From Halicephalobus mephisto (Eukaryota; Nematoda; Chromadorea; Rhabditida; Panagrolaimidae), in the NCBI GenBank assembly GCA_009193035.1, contig SWDT01000021.1, forward strand, positions 124,001 through 188,000: a stretch of 64,000 nt of DNA. Reading direction: 5' to 3'. How positions within the stretch are numbered: the first letter of the stretch is position 1; the number at the start of each line of letters is the position of its first letter. Positions 57,701-64,000 of the stretch are shown piece by piece. Position numbers and translations under genes: made by a program. The notes beneath the pieces are model-generated. The model made no database searches and was not told the DNA's origin. It saw only the letters and a program-made list of their open reading frames with translations.

Positions 57701-60700
57701 ACTGGTACTACAACGACTCCGGCTTCTGGTACTACAACAACTGCGGTTACTGGTACTACAACAACGACTCCGGCTTCTGGTACTACAACAACGACTCCTG
57801 GTTCTGGATCCACCACCACAACAGCAGCTTCTGGATCCACCACCACAACTCCGGCTTCTGGTTCTACCACCACAACTCCGGCTTCCGGTTCTACCACCAC
57901 AACTCCTGGTTCTGGATCCACCACCACAACAGCANNNNNNNNNNNNNNNNCTGGATCCACCACCACAACTCCGGCTTCTGGTTCTACCACCACAACTCCT
58001 GGTTCTGGTTCTACCACCACAACAGCAGCTTCCGGTTCTACCACAACAACAGCAGCTTCCGGTTCTACCACCACAACTCCGGCTTCTGGTTCTACCACCA
58101 CAACAGCAGCTTCCGGTTCTACCACCACAACAACTCCTGTTCTGGTTCTACCACCACAACAGCAGCTTCTGTTCTACCACCACAACTCCTGGTTCTGGTT
58201 CTACCACAACAACAGCAGCTTCCGGTTCTACCACCACAACTCCTGGTTCTGGATCCACCACCACAACAGCAGCTTCTGGATCCACCACCAACAACAGCAG
58301 CTTCTGGATCCACCACCACAACAGCAGCTTCTGGATCCACCACCACAACTCCTGGTTCTGGATCCACACCAACAACAGCAGCTTCTGGATCCACCACCAC
58401 AACTCCGGCTTCTGGTTCTACCACCACAACTCCGGCTTCCGGTTCTACCACCACAATCCTGGTTCTGGATCCACCACCACAACAGCAGCTTCTGGATCCA
58501 CCACCACAACCAGCAGCTTCTGATCCACACCCCAACAGCAGCTTCTGGATCCACCACCACAACTCCTGGTTCTGGTTCTACCACAACAACAGCAGCTTCT
58601 GGATCCACCACAACAACTCCTGGTTCTGGATCCACCACCACAACAGCAGCTTCTGGATCCACCACCACAACAGCAGCTTCTGGATCCACCACCACAACTC
58701 CTGGTTCTGGATCCACCCACAAACAGCAGCTTCTGGATCCACCACCACAACTCCGGCTTCTGGTTCTACCACCACAACTCCGGCTTCCGGTTCTACCACC
58801 ACAACTCCTGGTTCTGGTTCTACCACAACAACAGCAGCTTCTGGATCCACCACAACAACTCCTGCTTCCGGTTCTACCACCACAACTCCTGGTTCTGGAT
58901 CCACCACCACAACAGCAGCTTCTGGATCCACCACAACAACAGCAGCTTCTGGATCCACCACCACAACAGCAGCTTCTGGATCCACCACCACAACTCCTGG
59001 TTCTGGTTCTACCACAACAACAGCAGCTTCTGGATCCACCACAACAACTCCTGGTTCTGGATCCACCACCACAACAGCAGCTTCTGGATCCACCACCACA
59101 ACTCCGGCTTCTGGTTCTACCACCACAACTCCGGCTTCCGGTTCTACCACCACAACTCCTGGTTCTGGATCCACCACCACAACAGCAGCTTCTGGATCCA
59201 CCACCACAACTCCTGGTTCTGGTTCTACCACAACAACAGCAGCTTCTGGATCCACCACAACAACTCCTGCTTCCGGTTCTACCACCACAACTCCTGGTTC
59301 TGGATCCACCACCACAACAGCAGCTTCTGGATCCACACAACAACAGCAGCTTCTGGATCCACCACCACAACAGCAGCTTCTGGATCCACCACCACAACTC
59401 CTGGTCTGGGTCTACCACAACAACAGCAGCTTCTGGATCCACCACAACAACTCCTGGTTCTGGATCCACCACCCACAACAGCAGCTTCTGGATCCACCAC
59501 CACAACAGCAGCTTCTGGATCCACCACCACAACTCCTGGTTCTGGATCCACCACCACAACAGCAGCTTCTGGATCCACCACCACAACTCCGGCTTCTGGT
59601 TCTACCACCACAACTCCGGCTTCCGGTTCTACCACCACAACTCCTGGTTCTGGTTCTACCACAACAACAGCAGCTTCTGGATCCACCACAACAACTCCTG
59701 CTTCCGGTTCTACCACCACAACTCCTGGTTCTGATCCACCACCACAACAGCAGCTTCTGGATCCACCACAACAACAGCAGCTTCTGATCCACCACCACAA
59801 CAGCAGCTTCTGGATCCACCACCACAACTCCTGGTTCTGGTTCTACCACAACAACAGCAGCTTCTGGATCCACCACAACAACTCCTGGTTCTGGATCCAC
59901 CACCACAACAGCAGCTTCTGGATCCACCACCACAACTCCGGCTTCTGTGTCTACCACCACAACTCCGGCTTCCGGTTCTACCACCACAACTCCTGGTTCT
60001 GGATCCACCACCACAACAGCAGCTTCTGGATCCACCACCACAACTCCTGGTTCTGGTTCTACCACAACAACAGCAGCTTCTGGATCCACCACAACAACTC
60101 CTGCTTCCGGTTCTACCACCACAACTCCTGTTCTGGATCCACCACCACAACAGCAGCTTCTGGATCCACCACAACAACAGCAGCTTCTGGATCCACCACC
60201 ACAACAGCAGCTTCTGGATCCACCACCACAACTCCTGGTTCTTGTTCTACCACAACAACAGCAGCTTCTGGATCCACCACAACAACTCCTGGTTCTGGAT
60301 CCACCACCACAACAGCAGCTTCTGGATCCACCACCACAAACAGCAGCTTCTGGATCCACCACCACAACTCCTGGTTCTGGATCCACCACCACAACAGCAG
60401 CTTCTGGATCCACCACCACAACTCCGGCTTCTGGTTCTACCACCACAACTCCGGCTTCCGGTTCTACCACCACAACTCCTGTTCTGGTTCTACCACAACA
60501 ACAGCAGCTTCTGGATCCACCACAACAACTCCTGCTTCCGGTTCTACCACCACAACTCCTGGTTCTGGATCCACCACCACAACAGCAGCTTCTGGATCCA
60601 CCACAACAACAGCAGCTTCTGGATCCACCACCACAACAGCAGCTTCTGGATCCACCACCACAACTCCTGGTTCTGGTTCTACCACAACAACAGCAGCTTC

Positions 60701-62793
60701 TGGATCCACCACAACAACTCCTGGTTCTGGATCCACCACCACAACAGCAGCTTCTGGATCCACCACCACAACTCCGGCTTCTGGTTCTACCACCACAACT
60801 CCGGCTTCCGGTTCTACCACCACAACTCCTGGTTCTGGATCCACCACACAACAGCAGCTTCTGGATCCACCACCACAACTCCTGGTTCTGGTTCTACCAC
60901 AACAACAGCAGCTTCTGGATCCACCACAACAACTCCTGCTTCCGGTTCTACCACCACAACTCCTGGTTCTGGATCCACCACCACAACAGCAGCTTCTGGA
61001 TCCACCACAACAACAGCAGCTTCTGGATCCACCACCACAACAGCAGCTTCTGGATCCACCACCACAACTCCTGGTTCTGGTTCTACCACAACAACAGCAG
61101 CTTCTGGATCCACCACAACAACTCCTGGTTCTGGATCCACCACCACAACAGCAGCTTCTGGATCCACCACCACAACAGCAGCTTCTGGATCCACCACCAC
61201 AACTCCTGGTTCTGGATCCACCACCACAACAGCAGCTTCTGGATCCACCACCACAACTCCGGCTTCTGGTTCTACCACCACAACTCCGGCTTCCGGTTCT
61301 ACCACCACAACTCCTGGTTCTGTTCTACCACAACAACAGCAGCTTCTGGATCCACCACAACAACTCCTGGTTCTGGATCCACCACCACAACAGCAGCTTC
61401 TGGATCCACCACCACAACTCCGGCTTCTGGTTCTACCACCACAACTCCGGCTTCCGGTTCTACCACCACAACTCCTGGTTCTGGATCCACCACCACAACA
61501 GCAGCTTCTGGATCCACCACCACAACTCCTGGTTCTGGTTCTACCACAACAACAGCAGCTTCTGGATCCACCACAACAACAGCAGCTTCTGGATCCACCA
61601 CCACAACAGCAGCTTCTGGATCCACCACCACAACTCCTGGTTCTGGTTCTACCACAACAACAGCAGCTTCTGGATCCACCACAACAACTCCTGGTTCTGG
61701 ATCCACACCACAACAGCAGCTTCTGGATCCACCACCACAACAGCAGCTTCTGGATCCACCACCACAACTCCTGGTTCTGGATCCACCACCACAACAGCAG
61801 CTTCTGGATCCACCACCACAACTCCGGCTTCTGGTTCTACCACCACAACTCCGGCTTCCGGTTCTACCACCACAACTCCTGGTTCTGGATCCACCACACA
61901 ACAGCAGCTTCTGGATCCACCACAACAACTCCTGGTTCTGGATCCACCACCACAACAGCAGCTTCTGGATCCACCACCACAACTCCGGCTTCTGGTTCTA
62001 CCACCACAACTCCGGCTTCCGGTTCTACCACCACAACTCCTGGTTCTGGACTCACCACCACAACAGCAGCTTCTGGATCACCACCACAACTCCTGGTTCT
62101 GGTTCTACCACAACAACAGCAGCTTCTGGTTCTACCACCACAACTCCGGCTTCTGGTTCTACCACCACAACTCCGGCTTCTGGTTCTACCACCCACAACT
62201 CCGGCTTCCGGTTCTACCACCACAACTCCGGCTTCTGGTTCTACCACCACAACAGCAGCTTCCGGTTCTACCACCCAACTCCGTGGTTCTGGTTCTACCA
62301 CCAACAACAGCAGCTTCTGGTTTACCGAACAACAACTCCTGGTTCTGGTTCTACCACCACAACTCCGGCTTCCGGTTCTACCACCACAACTCCTGGTTCT
62401 GGATCCACCACCACAACAACTCCGGCTTCTGGATCCACCACAACAACAGCAGCTTCTGGATCCACCACAACAACTCCTGGTTCCGGTTCTACCACCACAA
62501 CAGCAGCTTCTGGTTCTACCACCACAACTCCTGGTTCTGGTTCTACCACCACAACTCCTGGTTCTGGTTCTACCACAACAACAGCAGCTTCTGGTTCTAC
62601 CACCACAACTCCTGGTTCTGGTTCTACCACAACAACAGCAGCTTCTGGTTCTACCACCACAACTCCTGGTTCTGGTTCTACCACAACAACAGCAGCTTCT
62701 GGTTCTACCACCACAACTCCGGCTTCCGGTACTACAACAACGACTCCGGCTTCCGGTACTACAACTACTGTTCTCACTTTTGATAGAAGATAA
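54720..62793 (+). CDS. Giant Thr-rich type II membrane mucin-like protein, paralogue B
   Basis: Exon 1 is 54720-54965 and exon 2 starts at 55012, after a 46-nt intron that resembles the one in paralogue A. The unique part mirrors A: basic tail (RNKYNQRR), membrane helix (about 23-48), domain beginning NEVLTIAYNIGY and ending DIAKHLDPDV. Then comes a stalk of over 7 kb of Thr/Ser/Ala/Pro/Gly repeats, ending TTTTVLTFDRR at 62,793 in the same frame class. The deposited sequence slips frame many times (the first is an extra T near 55,782), so a continuous product cannot be read. Slips are single-base and recover later, and both ends are intact, which favours sequencing or assembly error over decay, but decay is not excluded. 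If intact, the stalk would exceed 2,300 residues. Confidence 0.75.
55554..57786 (+). repeat. Stalk array 1: 24- and 27-bp units (TTTTAATG type)
   Basis: The main unit encodes G-T-T-T-T-A-A-T or, with Pro, T-T-T-T-T-P-A-S-G; GCGGCTACTGGT and GCGGTTACTGGT variants alternate. Many units contain single-base losses or gains. Confidence 0.95.
57787..62760 (+). repeat. Stalk array 2: 27-bp units with higher-order structure
   Basis: The unit encodes G-S-T-T-T-T-(A-A or P-A or P-G)-S and mostly starts GGATCC or GGTTCT. A distinctive P-A-S/P-A-S/P-G-S triplet recurs at about 58,406, 58,749, 59,100, 59,587, 59,937, 60,421, 60,774, 61,258, 61,420 and 61,822. Spacings are near 351 (13 units), 486 (18 units), 162 or 405 bp. 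Confidence 0.95.
57935..57950. other. 16-base run of N (assembly gap)
   Basis: Sits at the start of array 2. The true length of the missing sequence is unknown, so the array size is a minimum or an estimate. Confidence 0.99.
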
Positions 62794-64000
62794 ATGTCTT
62801 GAAAGTGAATATTGGAACTTTAAAGTATCGAAAAATTTTGTATTCGCAGACAATTGTGTGTAATCGTAGATATACTTACATGATAATGGAATAAATAATG
62901 TATTGGTTTTGTAAATGGTATAAAATATATAGTGGTAGTGCTCATTTTTGTTGATATCGAGAATGAGATTCGCTGAATCGTCTAAAATTGATGACTGGAA
63001 GAAGAATGGTATGATTTTTTTCTATTTTATATAATATAATCATTTAAATGATTATGTGTAACAAATTGGAAACGGGTTTGCTCTCGGGTAAGACTTAATG
63101 AAATAGTGGGATGGAAAATTATTCACGAATGCTGCTTCTGCGATAACAAAGTTACAATAATGGAAGTCTGTACTACGAATTTTGGAATGATATAGGGGAA
63201 ACTGCAATACGCTTTAAAAAGGTATTCACCTGAAAATCGTTTTGTTAATGTTACAGCAGTCAGAGTCTTCACTGATGGTGAAGCAGAGGTAATAGAACTG
63301 TAATGTGAAATTCTCTGCATCGACGGATATCGTCTCTACGATATCTAAATTGCAACGTTTCTGCATTTATGCTTTTGAGAGAACTCAAAGACAAGTTAGT
63401 AGTCTAACCACCTGAAGGTCAATAATAGCTGTTTTTGCCGTCTCCATGATTACCTTCATCATAACGATGTAATTCCGGCAGTGTACTTACCACATTTAAA
63501 AACTTTGAAATATTATGAATCACGAATCCAACTGTGGTAGGATAAGAAAATTATAATTTGGTGATGACTTTTGATATCTGGCTAGCGCAATTTTCGTTTC
63601 TAAATTGATCTGCTGGACGCACTAGGAAGTAGATATGAGTCAAGGACTTGATTGCGTTGTTAGTATTTACAAATGCAGTACCTGCATCAAGTTATAACTG
63701 GTAATTACTCGTTTATAGTGAGTAACTGCAGATGTACTAAGCAGCAAAGACTATTTTGTTGTATCAATAATTTTTATTTGATTTTGTAATTTCACATAGC
63801 AGGAATACTAGTGTGCACTTTCTAAATCGTTAATAATTATAAATCGACGGATACTTGAAGGGCAGTGAACGTAGTAATCCCTCTTGCTACTGATTTGTAT
63901 CGGTCTCTTTATCGCCCCTAGACTTGGGCAATTAAACCAAAGAAAGTGATAACTATAATAACCGCGGTAAAGCAAGATATAATACATTGTTATTACTTAA
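62794..64000. other. Downstream region, possible scattered exons
   Basis: No gene is convincing. An ATG frame at 62,963 (MRFAESSKIDDWKKN) runs to a GTATGA donor at 63,008. A frame around 63,220-63,303 reads YSPENRFVNVTAVRVF and ends in TAA. They could be parts of one small gene or chance; no consistent splice path was found. Confidence 0.25.

Noticed and set aside
57277..62853. Very long open frames on the minus strand of the giant array (Val/Glu/Pro- or Cys/Gly/Arg-rich, up to about 490 codons)
   Set aside because: The 24- and 27-bp units lack stop codons in almost every frame of both strands, so such frames arise automatically. They have no unique sequence and no splice or start context.
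63123..63320. 65-codon minus-strand frame near the right end
   Set aside because: No start context or splice partner, and the plus-strand reading over 63,220-63,303 is at least as protein-like.

Overview
This is nuclear DNA of a nematode, most likely of the Caenorhabditis-type (rhabditid) group. Genes are split by short to medium AT-rich introns with strong TTTCAG-type acceptors. Several start codons sit a few bases after an acceptor that has no upstream exon, as in trans-splicing, and some same-strand genes are only 140-260 bp apart, as in nematode operons. The gene content fits: a DUF273 glycosyltransferase, a 12-kDa-class small heat shock protein, an ACE-1-type acetylcholinesterase, an SQV-1 orthologue and an SH2-tyrosine kinase. 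The species cannot be named from the sequence alone.

Positions 1-42,200 have extremely A/T-homopolymeric noncoding DNA full of local tandem repeats. In order: a GT11 fucosyltransferase-like gene (996-3801, +); an orphan two-exon coding remnant (4196-5436, +); MAK16 (5596-7101, +) convergent with an HSP-12-type gene (7210-8155, -); a repeat-rich spacer with four exon-like 35-nt modules; a DUF273 gene (10051-14495, -); a repeat desert with small coding remnants; a SAM methyltransferase (18038-19337, +) closely followed by mitochondrial MetRS (19490-23367, +), which carries a candidate opposite-strand gene in an intron; epsilon-COP (23554-24606, -); acetylcholinesterase ace-1 (26053-30144, +) convergent with RBMX2 (30266-32064, -); then a tightly spaced + strand series of cytosolic MetRS, ESF1, SQV-1 (UDP-xylose synthase) and a coiled-coil protein (33212-41972) that looks like one operon. 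The exon chains given were rebuilt by hand from splice signals, and every junction was checked for reading-frame continuity.

At about 42.2 kb the character changes. Genes at 42,214-45,998 (an SH2-tyrosine kinase, a small membrane protein, and a Ser/Lys-rich protein on the minus strand) use GC-ending codons and mostly introns of about 40-50 nt. From 46 kb on, composition is moderate and the poly-A/T tandem repeats vanish.

The right third is dominated by two paralogous genes (47,373-48,844 and 54,720-62,793). Each encodes a short cytoplasmic tail, one membrane anchor, a conserved domain of about 170 residues and a Thr-rich repeat stalk. The first stalk is about 20 clean 10-residue repeats. The second is a giant array of over 7 kb with higher-order structure, many frame slips and a 16-N gap. 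A deleted piggyBac element (49,082-50,042) and a large foldback element (about 52,755-53,233) lie between them.

Functionally, most left-hand genes are housekeeping (ribosome biogenesis, tRNA charging, splicing, COPI traffic) or glycan-related (GT11, DUF273, SQV-1). The right-hand genes look lineage-specific and fast evolving.
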